Source: Actinobacteria bacterium OV450 (GTDB taxonomy: Bacteria; Actinomycetota; Actinomycetes; Streptomycetales; Streptomycetaceae). From it: a DNA stretch of 64,000 bases. The notes under the pieces are model-generated. The model was not told where the DNA came from. It searched no databases and worked only from the letters and a program-made list of their open reading frames with translations. The stretch covers positions 1 through 64,000 of the forward strand of contig LJCW01000325.1 in NCBI GenBank assembly GCA_001298555.1, in the 5' to 3' direction. Positions 34,082-42,977 of this stretch are shown here, piece after piece. Every line of letters starts with the position of its first letter. Position 1 is the first letter of the stretch. Both the position numbers and the translations under genes were made by a program.

Positions 34082-34606
34082 TCAGTCGCCCGTGGCGCCG
34101 TCGATCTGCTCGCGCAGCAGGTCCGCGTGCCCGTTGTGGCGCGCGTACTCCTCGATCATGTGCGTGTAGACCCAGCGCAGGCTGAACGCCTCGCCGCGAT
34201 GGTGGCTCGCGGGATCCGACATCAGGTCCAGCGAGCGGCCGGCCGCCGCCCGCCGCGCCAGCTCGACCTCGGTCCGCCAGGTCTGCTCGGCCTCGGCCCA
34301 CGTGTCCCCGGGGCCGAAGTGGAAGTCCCCGTCAGGGTCCTCGCGCGTGCAGTACAGCTCGGGCAGGTCCTCGCCCAGCATGATCTCCCGGAACCAGTAC
34401 CGCTCCACCTCCGCCATGTGCCGTACGAGGCCCAGCAGGCTCAGCCGGGAGGGGGCGAGTGGGGTGCGGCCCAGCTCCTCGTCCCCGATGCCCTCGCACT
34501 TCCAGAGGAGCGTGGCGCGGTGGTAGTCGAGCCAGCCGTCCAGCATCTCCCGCTCGTTCGCGGTGGTGGAGGGCTCGGTGCGGTGGGATCCGGTGGTGGT
34601 GGTCAT
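34082..34606 (-). CDS. DinB-family (DUF664) metal-binding protein
   Basis: The product is 174 residues from the ATG complementary to 34604-34606, after GAGGATGGGGG. It carries the four-helix DinB/DUF664 fold, with LDYHRATLLWKCEGIGDEEL, LSLLGLVRHMAEVERYWFRE and TLRW-like LRWVYTHMIEEYARHNGHADLLRE. The three histidines of HMAEVE, HMIEEYARH and similar positions form the divalent-metal site of the family, which includes mycothiol-dependent enzymes. It is not related to DNA polymerase IV. Role and substrate are unknown. Confidence 0.88.
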   Translation of the reverse strand: MTTTTGSHRTEPSTTANEREMLDGWLDYHRATLLWKCEGIGDEELGRTPLAPSRLSLLGLVRHMAEVERYWFREIMLGEDLPELYCTREDPDGDFHFGPGDTWAEAEQTWRTEVELARRAAAGRSLDLMSDPASHHRGEAFSLRWVYTHMIEEYARHNGHADLLREQIDGATGD

Positions 34607-34689
34607 GGCCCCCATCCTCGGCGAACGCGACTTGCGCCACCAGGGATTAAGCTGCGGGAGTCCCGCAAGGATCAACCTGGAGGTTTCCG

Positions 34690-35601
34690 GTGAAGGTAGG
34701 CGTCATCGGACTCGGCGACATCGCCCAGAAGGCGTACCTGCCCGTCCTCACCGCCCGTCCGGGCGTGGAACTGCACCTGCAGACCCGGACCCCCGCCACG
34801 CTGGAGCGGATCGGGGAGGTCCACCACATCCCGCCCGCGCGCCGCCACACCGGCCTGGACGGACTCCTGGCCGAGGGCCTCGACGCGGCATTCGTGCACG
34901 CCCCCACGGCCGTTCACCCCGAGATCGTGACCCGGCTGCTCGAAGCGGGCGTGCCGACCTACGTGGACAAGCCGCTCGCCTACGCGCTCGAGGACTCGCG
35001 GCGGCTGGTGGAACTGGCCGACGAGCGCGGGGTCTCGCTCGCCGTCGGCTTCAACCGCCGCCACGCGCCCGGCTACACGCAGTGCGCAGAGCACCCGCGC
35101 GACCTGATCGTCATGCAGAAGAACCGGGTCGGGCTGCCCGAGGACCCGCGGACCCTCGTCCTCGACGACTTCATCCACGTCGTCGACACCCTGCGTTTCC
35201 TGCTCCCCGGCGAAGCCGACCACATCGACGTCCGGGCACAGCTGCGCGACGGGCTGATGCACCAGGTCGTCCTGCAGATGTCGGGCCCCGGCTTCACCGC
35301 GCTCGGCATCATGAACCGGCGCTCCGGTTCCACCGAGGAGATCCTGGAGGTGTCCGGGCAGGACGCCAAGCGGCAGGTCGTCAACCTCGCCGAGATCATC
35401 GACCACCGCGGCCAGCCCACCGTGCGGCGCCGCGGCGACTGGGTGCCGGTCGCCCGCCAGCGCGGCATCGAGCAGGTCGTGGACGCCTTCCTGGAATCGG
35501 TCGCGGCGGGCAAGACGCTCAGCGCCCGCGACGCGCTGCTCACCCACGAGCTGTGCGAGCGGGTGGTGACGACGGCTCTGGAGCAGGCTGCGGCCTCCTG
35601 A
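34690..35601 (+). CDS. Gfo/Idh/MocA-family oxidoreductase
   Basis: The product is 303 residues. It starts VKVGVIGLGDIAQKAYLP, a Rossmann NAD(P) site, and has HAPTAVHPEIVTRLLEAGVPTYVDKPLAYAL with the conserved DKP lysine, then GFNRRHAPGY. The GTG at 34690 follows GGAGGTTTCCG. The family uses NAD(P) to oxidise or reduce sugars, inositols and related compounds; no neighbour indicates the substrate. Its 3' end overlaps the converging lnt gene by 62 bases, the longest overlap in the window. Confidence 0.9.
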   Translation: MKVGVIGLGDIAQKAYLPVLTARPGVELHLQTRTPATLERIGEVHHIPPARRHTGLDGLLAEGLDAAFVHAPTAVHPEIVTRLLEAGVPTYVDKPLAYALEDSRRLVELADERGVSLAVGFNRRHAPGYTQCAEHPRDLIVMQKNRVGLPEDPRTLVLDDFIHVVDTLRFLLPGEADHIDVRAQLRDGLMHQVVLQMSGPGFTALGIMNRRSGSTEEILEVSGQDAKRQVVNLAEIIDHRGQPTVRRRGDWVPVARQRGIEQVVDAFLESVAAGKTLSARDALLTHELCERVVTTALEQAAAS

Positions 35602-37150
35602 GGCCGAGCGACCGCGAGCCCTCGACCGTGCAGTACAGCGCCAGGAGCGCGAGACAGGCCCCCACGGGCCAGTCCCCGAAGCGGACGTAGTACGTCGTGC
35701 CGCGGGCGAAGGGGACCTCGTACACCTGCGCCGTGCGCGCCGAGGTGGGCAGCGCCGGGCCGATCCGCTCGCCGGACGGGCCGTGCACCTCGCTGATCCC
35801 GGTGAGCGTGGCGTGCACGACGGGACGGCCGTCCTCCGCGGCGCGCAGCGCGGCGAGCGAGGCGTGCTGGGCCGGGGCCCAGCTGTGCTGGAAGCTGGAG
35901 GTGGCCGACTGGGCGACGAGCAGCTCGGCCCCGTCGCGGGTCAGGCGGCGGCTCATGTCCGGGAAGGCCGACTCGAAGCAGACCAGCGGGCCGATCCGCA
36001 CCCCGGGCCGTCCCGGCAGGCGCATCAGGACCGGGCCGGCGCCGCTGCGGCGGTCCTCGCCGGCGGCCTTGCCGACCGAGGTCGCCCAGCCGAGCAGCGA
36101 CCGGGCCGGTATGTACTCGCCGAAGGGGACCAGCCGCATCTTGTCGTACCGGTCGCCGGTCGGTCCGCCGGGCCCGACGAGCACGGAGCTCTTGTAGATG
36201 CCGCCTTCGGCCGGACCCCCCGACACCGCCTCGGGCAGGGGCGCGGGCACGAGGGCCGGGGCCGCCGGCCGCCGCGCGTCGACGTTGACCAGCAGCGGTG
36301 CCCCGACCTCGGCGGACAGCGCGGCCAGGCGCCGGGCCAGGTCCGGGCGCGCGGCCAGGTCCGCACCGACGCTGCTCTCGCCCCAGACGACCAGGTCCAC
36401 CCGCTGCCCGGCCAGCGTCCGCGTCAGCCGTTCCCCGGCGGCGAACCGCAGGTCCGCGCTGTCCGGGCCGTCGGCCACCGTCCCGGGCTGTTCGACGGCC
36501 ACGCGCAGCGCGCCGGACACGTCGGGCCGCGGCACCCACAGCCACACCGCCCCCGTCAGCACCACGCACCCCGTCACCCCGGCCAGGGCCGGAACCCGCG
36601 CGGCCGGTACTGCGGTCAGCAGCACCACCCCGCAGTTCACCGCCACCACCAGCAGGCTCACCAGCCACACCCCGCCCACCGAGGCGAGCCGCAGCGCGGG
36701 CGGCACCTGCCATTGGCTCGCCCCCAGCAGCCCCCACGGCCCACCCAGCCCCTGCCACGACCGGGCCAGCTCCGACAGCAGCCAGCCCGCCGGTACGAGG
36801 AGCAGTGCGGCCGTCGCCCGGCCGGGCTCCGGGGTCCCTCCGAGGAACTCCCGTACCAGCAGGGCCCAGGGGATCCAGAGCAGCCCCAGCAGGGCGGCCA
36901 GCGGCAGCAGGAACACGTGCAGGCTGGGCAGCAGCCAGTGGTGGACGGCGATGATGAACCCGGCGCCGCCCAGCCAGCCCTCCACGGCCGCGCGCCGCCC
37001 GCTCGGCGCCGACCTCAGCAGCAGCATCCAGGGCACGAGGGAGACGTACGCGAACCACCAGAGCGCGGGGGCGGGGAAGGCGAGGCACGGCAGTGCCCCG
37101 GCGGCGGCCGCGGCCGCCGCACGCCCGTACCGGATCCGCTTCGCGACCAT
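35540..37150 (-). CDS. lnt: Apolipoprotein N-acyltransferase
   Basis: The product is 536 residues with an N-terminal block of about six membrane segments, then a nitrilase-type extracytoplasmic domain, and a final helix. The catalytic Glu is in WGESSVG, the Lys in RYDKMRLVPFGEYIP and the Cys in PLVCFESAFPD, so the Glu-Lys-Cys triad is complete. Lnt adds the third acyl chain to the N-terminal cysteine of lipoproteins. Streptomycetes usually encode two Lnt paralogues; the other is not in this window. Its 3' end runs 62 bases into the Gfo/Idh gene. Confidence 0.93.
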   Translation of the reverse strand: MVAKRIRYGRAAAAAAAGALPCLAFPAPALWWFAYVSLVPWMLLLRSAPSGRRAAVEGWLGGAGFIIAVHHWLLPSLHVFLLPLAALLGLLWIPWALLVREFLGGTPEPGRATAALLLVPAGWLLSELARSWQGLGGPWGLLGASQWQVPPALRLASVGGVWLVSLLVVAVNCGVVLLTAVPAARVPALAGVTGCVVLTGAVWLWVPRPDVSGALRVAVEQPGTVADGPDSADLRFAAGERLTRTLAGQRVDLVVWGESSVGADLAARPDLARRLAALSAEVGAPLLVNVDARRPAAPALVPAPLPEAVSGGPAEGGIYKSSVLVGPGGPTGDRYDKMRLVPFGEYIPARSLLGWATSVGKAAGEDRRSGAGPVLMRLPGRPGVRIGPLVCFESAFPDMSRRLTRDGAELLVAQSATSSFQHSWAPAQHASLAALRAAEDGRPVVHATLTGISEVHGPSGERIGPALPTSARTAQVYEVPFARGTTYYVRFGDWPVGACLALLALYCTVEGSRSLGLRRPQPAPEPSSPPARTARG

Positions 37151-37178
37151 GGCACGCCTCCGCTTCCAGTGTGGAACA

Positions 37179-37196
37179 GGGCCGTCCGGACGGCCC
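37179..37196 (-). terminator. Palindrome after the SnoaL-like gene
   Basis: An 18-base perfect palindrome (GGGCCGTCC with its complement) lies 22 bases beyond the SnoaL-like stop and before the lnt start codon. It could terminate the SnoaL-like transcript. Confidence 0.5.
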
Positions 37197-37217
37197 GTCA
37201 GGGGTGGGGAGACGGGC

Positions 37218-37688
37218 TCAGACGGACATGTGCCGCCATTTCTCGTGGACGGTGACGCGGGTCAGCCGCCAGCCGTCGCGGGCGGTACGGGCGAGGACGA
37301 AGGCGTAGCGTCCGGCGGCCACGAAGTTCGGTGCCGTCACCGACGCGTCGGAGCCGGGCCCGGCGAGCCGCATCGGGTTGAGGAAGTCCGCCCGCACCTC
37401 GGCCCGGTCGCCGGGCGAGCCGTCCCGGTCCTCCAGGCGGATCAGCCGGTTGACGATGAGGTGCTGGCGCACCGGGAACAGTTCCATGGTCTGCGCGAGC
37501 CAGTCCGCGACCTCGGCGGCCGGGCCCTCGATGCCGCCCGCCGAGCTGTAGTCGGCCCGTCCGGCGGGGGTGAACAGCGCGCGGTACGCCGCCCAGTCGC
37601 CGTCGTCCACGGCCACCGCGTACCCCGTGACCACCTCGTCGATCGCCATCCGGTCCATGACCGTGGCGAGGTCCACACGCTGCGTCAT
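37218..37688 (-). CDS. SnoaL-like (NTF2-fold) protein
   Basis: The product is 156 residues. The NTF2-like fold is indicated by DRMAIDEVVTGYAVAVDDGDWAAYRALF, QHLIVNRLIRLEDRDG and FVLARTARDGWRLTRVTVHEKW. The SnoaL_4 type includes polyketide cyclases, dehydratases and proteins of unknown role. No polyketide genes are nearby, so the ligand is unknown. The gene lies upstream of lnt on the same strand with a palindrome between them. Confidence 0.85.
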   Translation of the reverse strand: MTQRVDLATVMDRMAIDEVVTGYAVAVDDGDWAAYRALFTPAGRADYSSAGGIEGPAAEVADWLAQTMELFPVRQHLIVNRLIRLEDRDGSPGDRAEVRADFLNPMRLAGPGSDASVTAPNFVAAGRYAFVLARTARDGWRLTRVTVHEKWRHMSV

Positions 37689-37757
37689 CGGGTCAGTGTG
37701 GGGGCCCCGGGCGGCGACGCCAAGGGGCGTGCGCGCTCCGGATCCGTCCGCGGTGGA

Positions 37758-37934
37758 TCAGTGACCGGAATGCGCCTCCCGCTGCCGGACCACGACGAGG
37801 AACGCATCGGTGGCCAGGTCCATCACCACCTCGGCCGGCACGCCCTCGCGCATCCGCTCCGCCGCGTACTCCTCGGCGGGCCAGCTTCCCCTCGGACTTC
37901 CGGCCGGAAACCGCTCCAGCACCACTCGACCCAT
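37758..37934 (-). CDS. Small conserved-looking hypothetical protein (58 aa)
   Basis: The product is 58 residues, from the ATG complementary to 37932-37934 to the stop complementary to 37758-37760. It begins MGRVVLERFPAG, with WPAEEYAAERMREGVPAEVV in the middle and DAFLVVVRQREA near the end. A GGGGGTG ribosome site precedes the start, and codons end mostly in G or C. It is soluble and helical; I assign no function. It lies between uppP (with a terminator) and the SnoaL-like gene on the same strand. Confidence 0.65.
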   Translation of the reverse strand: MGRVVLERFPAGSPRGSWPAEEYAAERMREGVPAEVVMDLATDAFLVVVRQREAHSGH

Positions 37935-37993
37935 GGGACACCCCCTGCTGCTTGCCTTCCGGTCTCTTCAGGTCTCTCCAGGCACAACGACGC

Positions 37994-38027
37994 GGAGGCC
38001 GCACGGGAACGTTCCCGTGCGGCCTCC
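37994..38027 (-). terminator. Terminator after uppP
   Basis: A 34-base perfect palindrome centred at 38010/38011 lies 32 bases after the uppP stop. As RNA it would form a stem of about 15 pairs. It separates uppP from the 58-residue gene. Confidence 0.8.
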
Positions 38028-38058
38028 TGTTCACGCGAAGTGGTGAGCGGCGTCGGCG

Positions 38059-38937
38059 TCAGCCGGTCGACTGGGCGGCGAAGGGGCTCAGCACGCCCGT
38101 GCCGATCAGCACGAACAGTGCGACGCCCAGGGCGATCCGGTAGATCACGAAGGGCATGAAGCTCTTGCTGGAGATGAACTTCATGAACCACGCGATGACG
38201 GCGTAGCCCACGAAGAACGCGATGACCGTGGCGAAGATCGTCGGCCCCCACGTGATGTGACCCGGGCTCTCGACCACGTCCTTGATCTCGAACGCGCCCG
38301 AGGCCAGTACCGCCGGAATGGCGAGCAGGAACGAGTAGCGTGCGGCCGCCTCGCGGGTGAAGCCGAGCAGCAGACCGCCGGAGATCGTCGCACCGGAGCG
38401 GGAAACGCCCGGGATCAGTGCCATCGCCTGGCAGACACCGAAGATCAGGCCGTCCTTGACGCCCAGTTCCCTGAGGCTCTTGCGCTCGCGGACGGCGCGG
38501 TGCCGGCCCCCCTCCTCGTCGCGGGCGGCCAGCCGGTCCGCTATGCCGAGGACGACGCCCATCACGATCAGGGTGGTGGCGGTCAGCCGCAGGTCACGGG
38601 CCGGGCCGGTGATCTGGTCCTTGAAGGCGATACCCAGCACACCGATCGGGATCGAGCCGACGATCACCAGCCACCCCATCTTGGCGTCCTGCTCCGAGCG
38701 CAGCGACGCGTTGAAGAGCGAGCGGAACCAGGTGGAGATGATCCGTGCGATGTCCTTGCGGAAGTAGATCAGCACGGCGGCCTCGGTGCCGATCTGCGTG
38801 ATCGCGGTGAAGGCCGCGCCCGGGTCCTGCCAGCCGGCGAATGCCGCGGTCAGCCGGAGATGGGCGCTGGAGGAGATCGGGAGGAACTCCGTAAGCCCCT
38901 GGACGAGACCGAGGATTAGGGATTCGAACCAGCTCAT
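38059..38937 (-). CDS. uppP: Undecaprenyl-diphosphatase
   Basis: The product is 292 residues with about eight membrane segments. The two active-site motifs are present: ILGLVQGLTEFLPISSSAH near residues 8-26 and PGVSRSGATISGGLLLG in the second half. UppP removes a phosphate from undecaprenyl pyrophosphate so the lipid carrier can be reused for peptidoglycan, and gives bacitracin resistance when raised. The ATG start gives MSWFESLILG. It is a single gene with a strong terminator. Confidence 0.96.
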   Translation of the reverse strand: MSWFESLILGLVQGLTEFLPISSSAHLRLTAAFAGWQDPGAAFTAITQIGTEAAVLIYFRKDIARIISTWFRSLFNASLRSEQDAKMGWLVIVGSIPIGVLGIAFKDQITGPARDLRLTATTLIVMGVVLGIADRLAARDEEGGRHRAVRERKSLRELGVKDGLIFGVCQAMALIPGVSRSGATISGGLLLGFTREAAARYSFLLAIPAVLASGAFEIKDVVESPGHITWGPTIFATVIAFFVGYAVIAWFMKFISSKSFMPFVIYRIALGVALFVLIGTGVLSPFAAQSTG

Positions 38938-38985
38938 GTCGGGGTGCGCTCGTCCTTGTGATCGTCGGGCAGTTCGGGTCCGATG

Positions 38986-39711
38986 CTAGGGCCCGTGGGG
39001 AGCGGCACTGACCACAGGGGGGTGTACGGGTACCGGATCGTGCGTTTCGCACGCCGGTACGGGCGCCAGCCGGTGCCGTCCCCGCCACCCAACGACCGCG
39101 GCGGCCGCCGCGGCCCCGGCGATGAAGCCGAAGGACGCGAGGAAGGCGGGGGAGTCCGGGGAGGAGGCGCTCGCGCCCGCGACCACGTACGCCGCGGTGT
39201 TCGGGACGACGCCGATGGCCGTCGCGAGGAGGAACGGCAGCCAGCCGCAGCGGGAGACCGCCGCACAGTAGTTGGCGACCGCGAAGGGCAGGCCGGGGAA
39301 GATCCGGACCGCCAGCACCGAACGGAAGCCGTGCCGGGCCAGCTGGTCGTCGGCGGCCCGCAGCCAGCGGCCGCGCAGCAGGGGCCGTACGGCGTCCCGG
39401 CCCATCAACCGGCCCAGCCCGAAGGAGATTGCGGCGCCGATCACCGAGCCGCCGACCGCCGCGACCAGGCCGAAGGGGATGCCGAACACCGCCCCGGCCG
39501 CCAGGTTGAGCAGCGGGCGCGGCGCCAGCGCCGCCGTGGCCACCCCGTACGCGACCGCGAACAGCAGCACCGCCGCACCCACCGGGAACCCCGCCGGCCA
39601 GCCCTGCGACAGGAGGCGCTGGGGCTCGTACAGCACGACGCACACGCCGGCGGCCAGCAGGAGCGCGCCGAGCAGCGACAGCCGGGTCCACGGCGCGAGG
39701 AGGAGGGACAT
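38986..39711 (-). CDS. TVP38/TMEM64-family membrane protein
   Basis: The product is 241 residues with about six hydrophobic segments. The VTT/SNARE-associated domain (DedA relative) is seen in NLAAGAVFGIPFGLVAAVGGSVIGAAISFGLGR, LARHGFRSVLAVRIFPGLPFAVANYCAAVS and FLLATAIGVVPNTAAYV. Related proteins are lipid scramblases or transporters, but the cargo here is unknown. The last ~30 residues are a hydrophilic tail. The ATG follows a ribosome-like GGAT, and the gene is divergent from an AlkD-type gene. Confidence 0.88.
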   Translation of the reverse strand: MSLLLAPWTRLSLLGALLLAAGVCVVLYEPQRLLSQGWPAGFPVGAAVLLFAVAYGVATAALAPRPLLNLAAGAVFGIPFGLVAAVGGSVIGAAISFGLGRLMGRDAVRPLLRGRWLRAADDQLARHGFRSVLAVRIFPGLPFAVANYCAAVSRCGWLPFLLATAIGVVPNTAAYVVAGASASSPDSPAFLASFGFIAGAAAAAAVVGWRGRHRLAPVPACETHDPVPVHPPVVSAAPHGP

Positions 39712-39760
39712 CCGGGGAGACTAGCCGACCCGTACGGCGTCGCGCCGTAATCTGGGCCTC

Positions 39761-40477
39761 ATGCGGCCGAACGACCAGCGTCCTCCGGAGGCCGCGCCCA
39801 GCGCCCTCGCCGACACCCTCGTGGACCGCCTGACCACGGCGTACGCGGCGGCAGCGGATCCGGTGCGGGCCCGGTCCATGGCCGCGTACATGAAGGACGC
39901 GGCCCCCTTCCTCGGCATCCGGACCCCGCTGCGCCGCGAACTCTCCAAGGCCGTGACCGCGGGCACCCCGCAGCCGGCGGAGGCCGACGTGACCGCGCTC
40001 GTGCTGCGGTGCTGGGAGCTGCCGGAGCGCGAGTACCACTACTTCGCGGTGGACTACCTGCGGCGCCACGTGGGCGTCTGCTCCTCCGGCTTCCTGCCGG
40101 TGGTCCGCCGGCTGGTGGTCACCGTCCCGTGGTGGGACACCGTCGACCTGCTCGCGGCCCACGCGGCCGGCCCGCTCGTGGCCGCCGACCCGGCGCTCAC
40201 CGCCGTGATGGACGACTGGATCGGCGACGAAGACGTCTGGCTCGCCCGCACCGCCCTGCTCCACCAACTGCGCTACAAGTCCGACACCGACGCGGGGCGC
40301 CTGTTCGCCTACTGCCGCCGGCGCAGCGGCCACCCCGACTTCTTCATCCGCAAGGCGATCGGCTGGGCACTGCGCGAGTACGCGAAGACCGATCCGGAGG
40401 CGGTCCGCGCCTTCGTCGCAGCGGAACGGGACGCCCTGTCGCCCCTGTCCGCACGCGAAGCGCTCAAGAACCTCTGA
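39761..40477 (+). CDS. DNA alkylation repair protein (AlkD-like)
   Basis: The product is 238 residues built from HEAT-like helix pairs as in AlkC/AlkD glycosylases. [57 protein letters not shown] and [25 protein letters not shown] are the conserved blocks; the W-D pair in the third contacts the damaged base. AlkD excises 3- and 7-methylpurines. TAATCT ends seven bases before the ATG and no ribosome site is seen, so the mRNA is probably leaderless. Confidence 0.9.
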   Translation: MRPNDQRPPEAAPSALADTLVDRLTTAYAAAADPVRARSMAAYMKDAAPFLGIRTPLRRELSKAVTAGTPQPAEADVTALVLRCWELPEREYHYFAVDYLRRHVGVCSSGFLPVVRRLVVTVPWWDTVDLLAAHAAGPLVAADPALTAVMDDWIGDEDVWLARTALLHQLRYKSDTDAGRLFAYCRRRSGHPDFFIRKAIGWALREYAKTDPEAVRAFVAAERDALSPLSAREALKNL

Positions 40478-40492
40478 CCGCAGGGAAATTCG

Positions 40493-40522
40493 TTCGACGG
40501 GCCGCCGGCGATCCGGCAGGAT
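40493..40522 (+). promoter_or_regulatory. Candidate promoter of the mini-ORF/tuf3 leader
   Basis: TTCGAC (40493-40498) and CAGGAT (40517-40522) are 18 bases apart. The ATG of a 43-codon frame follows by seven bases, the spacing of leaderless starts. Transcription could run on into tuf3. Confidence 0.4.
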
Positions 40523-40529
40523 CGGCTGC

Positions 40530-40661
40530 ATGTCCCGGTACGCCTTCCCCGCAGCGCCGTCCGCAGTCGCGGACGCGCCGAAGGCTGCCGCTTTCCCCTT
40601 CGAGGCACTCGCGGCGTTCGAGGCACCCGCCTCCGCCGCGTTCGACGGCGCACGAAGCTGA
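40530..40661 (+). CDS. Possible 43-residue leader ORF upstream of tuf3
   Basis: The frame encodes 43 residues, Ala/Pro/Phe-rich, starting [17 protein letters not shown]. Third positions are about 80 percent G or C, compatible with coding. The start is leaderless relative to the promoter candidate at 40493-40522. No homology is recognised. It ends 100 bases before the EF-Tu start, so a regulatory leader peptide is possible but unproven; it may be a chance frame. Confidence 0.35.
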   Translation: MSRYAFPAAPSAVADAPKAAAFPFEALAAFEAPASAAFDGARS

Positions 40662-40761
40662 CCCTTCCCGGACAGTCCGGCGGACCCCGCAGGGGGAGGG
40701 TCGGCCCGGCCTCAGGGGTCCCGGAGCAGCTTCGGATCATCGAACCAACGGGAAAGACATC

Positions 40762-41949
40762 ATGGCCAAGACGGCCTTCGTGCGCACCAAGCCGCACCTC
40801 AACATCGGCACCATGGGTCACGTCGACCACGGCAAGACCACCCTCACCGCCGCCATCACCAAGGTGCTCGCCGAGCGCGGCGGCGCCTCCTTCGTACCGT
40901 TCGACCGCATCGACCGGGCCCCGGAGGAGGCCCGGCGCGGCATCACCATCAACCTCAACCTCACGCACGTCGAGTACGAGACCGACACCCGGCACTACGC
41001 CCACGTGGACATGCCCGGCCACGCCGACTACGTCAAGAACATGGTCACCGGCGCCGCCCAGCTCGACGGGGCGATCCTCGTCGTCTCCGCCCTCGACGGG
41101 GTCATGCCACAGACCGCCGAGCACGTGCTCCTCGCCCGCCAGGTCGGCGTGGACCACATCGTCGTCGCGCTGAACAAGGCCGACGCCGGGGACCCCGAGC
41201 TCACCGACCTGGTCGAGCTGGAGGTCCGCGAACTGCTCACCTCCCACGGCTACGGCGGCGACGGCGCACCGGTCGTACGGGTGTCCGGACTCCGGGCGCT
41301 CGAGGGCGACCCGCGCTGGACCGCGGCGATCGAGGCGCTGCTCGACGCGGTCGACACGTACGTGCCGATGCCGGTGCGGTACACGGACGCGCCTTTCCTG
41401 CTGCCGGTGGAGAACGTACTGACCATCACCGGGCGCGGAACGGTCGTGACGGGCGCCGTCGAGCGCGGCAGCGTCCGCACCGGCGACCGGGTCAGCGTCC
41501 TCGGCGGCGACGGCGAGCCCGTCGAGACCGTGGTGACCGGGCTGGAGACCTTCGGCAAGCCGATGGAGTCCGCCGAGGCCGGGGACAACGTCGCGCTGCT
41601 GCTGCGCGGCGTGCCGCGCGACGGCGTGCGCCGCGGGCAGGTGGTCGCCGCTCCCGGCAGCGTCGAGCCGAAGCGCCGCTTCACCGCGCAGGTGTACGTG
41701 CTCTCCGCGCGGGAGGGCGGCCGTACGACCCCGGTGGCGACCGGGTACCGGCCGCAGTTCTACATCCGCACCGCCGACGTGGTGGGGGACGTGGACCTGG
41801 GCGCGGCCGGGGTGGCCCGGCCGGGCGAGACGGTCGCGATGACCGTCGAGCTCGGACGGGACGTGCCGCTCGAGTCGGGGCTCGGCTTCGCGATCCGCGA
41901 GGGCGGGCGCACCGTCGGCGCGGGGACGGTCACGGCCGTGCTCGGCTGA
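40762..41949 (+). CDS. tuf3: Elongation factor Tu, divergent paralogue (EF-Tu3 type)
   Basis: The product is 395 residues from the ATG at 40762, after GGGAAAG. All GTPase motifs are intact: P-loop GHVDHGKT (19-26), DMPGH (83-87) and NKAD (138-141). It is clearly diverged from ribosomal-operon tuf: switch I reads [16 protein letters not shown], where the usual form has RGITISIAHVEYQT. Streptomycetes carry such a separate tuf3, reported to be under stringent control and, in one elfamycin producer, resistant to EF-Tu inhibitors. It stands outside any str operon, with no fus or rpsL nearby. A strong terminator follows. Confidence 0.92.
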   Translation: MAKTAFVRTKPHLNIGTMGHVDHGKTTLTAAITKVLAERGGASFVPFDRIDRAPEEARRGITINLNLTHVEYETDTRHYAHVDMPGHADYVKNMVTGAAQLDGAILVVSALDGVMPQTAEHVLLARQVGVDHIVVALNKADAGDPELTDLVELEVRELLTSHGYGGDGAPVVRVSGLRALEGDPRWTAAIEALLDAVDTYVPMPVRYTDAPFLLPVENVLTITGRGTVVTGAVERGSVRTGDRVSVLGGDGEPVETVVTGLETFGKPMESAEAGDNVALLLRGVPRDGVRRGQVVAAPGSVEPKRRFTAQVYVLSAREGGRTTPVATGYRPQFYIRTADVVGDVDLGAAGVARPGETVAMTVELGRDVPLESGLGFAIREGGRTVGAGTVTAVLG

Positions 41950-41987
41950 ACCGCCGGCCGCACCGCCGCCGGAACCCCGGCACCCCA

Positions 41988-42032
41988 CCGTGGTGACGGC
42001 AGTCCGCTTGCGCCAGACTGCCGTCACCACGG
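41988..42032 (+). terminator. Terminator of tuf3
   Basis: Perfect 17-base arms (41988-42004 and 42016-42032) surround an 11-base loop, starting 39 bases after the stop codon. This is the longest perfect looped stem in the window. Confidence 0.85.
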
Positions 42033-42061
42033 GCGCACGGAGCGCGGAGAAGGAGGCCGGG

Positions 42062-42907
42062 ATGAGCGGCGGTACGGCACTGGTGCTGGGCGGCGGAGGA
42101 CTCACCGGCATCGGCTGGGAGACCGGGATCCTGTACGGGCTCGCCCGGGCGGGTGTGGACCTGACCGCCGCCGACCTCGTCGTCGGCACCTCCGCCGGCT
42201 CGGTGGTCGGCGCCCAGCTCACCTCCGGGCTGCTCACCCCGCAGGAGCTGTACGAGCGCCAGCTGGGCGACCCCGCCGGAGAGGCCGTCGCCCGGCTCGG
42301 TGCGGGGCTGTTCGCCCGGTACGCCGTCGCCATGGTGCGCTCCCGGGACCCGGAGAGCTACCGCAGACGGGTCGGCGCCCTCGCGCTCGCCGCCGAGACC
42401 GGCGCGGAGGCGGATCGGCGCAAGGTGCTGGAAGCCCGGCTCGTCTCGCACGCCTGGCCCGAGCGCAGGCTGGTCGTCACGGCCGTCGACGCGCTCACCG
42501 GTGAGCTCGCCGCCTTCGACCGGGAGAGCGGGGCCGGGCTGGTCGACGCCGTCTCGGCGAGCTGCGCGGTGCCGGGGGTGTGGCCGCCGGTCACCGTGGG
42601 CGGCCGGCGGTTCATCGACGGCGGGATCCGGTCCGCGACCAATGCCGACCTGGCCTCCGGCTGTACCCGGGTGGTGATCCTCGCGCCGATGGCGCTCGGC
42701 TCCGGGCTCGTCCCCTCACCGGCCGTCCAGGCGGCGCGGCTGCGCGAGGCCGGGGCGCGGGTGCTGCTGATCACCCCGTCCGCCCGGGCCCGCAAGGCCT
42801 TCGGGCGCAACGTCCTGGATCCGGCGCGGCGGGACCCGGCGGCGCGGGCCGGCCTCGCGCAGGCCGCGGAGCACGCGGAGGAGGCGGCCGAGGTCTGGGC
42901 GGCGTGA
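42062..42907 (+). CDS. Patatin-like phospholipase family protein
   Basis: The product is 281 residues from the ATG at 42062 after GAAGGAGG. The patatin signature is complete: the oxyanion glycine loop LGGGGLTGIGWE, the nucleophile elbow VVGTSAGS with S44, and the catalytic aspartate in FIDGGIRSATNADLA. It should be a serine hydrolase acting on acyl esters or phospholipids. There is no signal peptide, so it acts in the cytosol or at the inner membrane face. The lipid target is unknown. Confidence 0.92.
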   Translation: MSGGTALVLGGGGLTGIGWETGILYGLARAGVDLTAADLVVGTSAGSVVGAQLTSGLLTPQELYERQLGDPAGEAVARLGAGLFARYAVAMVRSRDPESYRRRVGALALAAETGAEADRRKVLEARLVSHAWPERRLVVTAVDALTGELAAFDRESGAGLVDAVSASCAVPGVWPPVTVGGRRFIDGGIRSATNADLASGCTRVVILAPMALGSGLVPSPAVQAARLREAGARVLLITPSARARKAFGRNVLDPARRDPAARAGLAQAAEHAEEAAEVWAA

Positions 42908-42977
42908 GCGCCTGACGGATCGGCGGCCCGGTGACCCGGACGGCGCCCCGGTCGTCCGGCTGCCGGACAATGGTGCG

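Noticed and set aside
34082-34606. The DinB-fold protein as a DNA-damage polymerase
   Set aside because: The family shares only the name DinB with polymerase IV; this is a four-helix metal-binding protein, and the polymerase gene is at 4189-5766.
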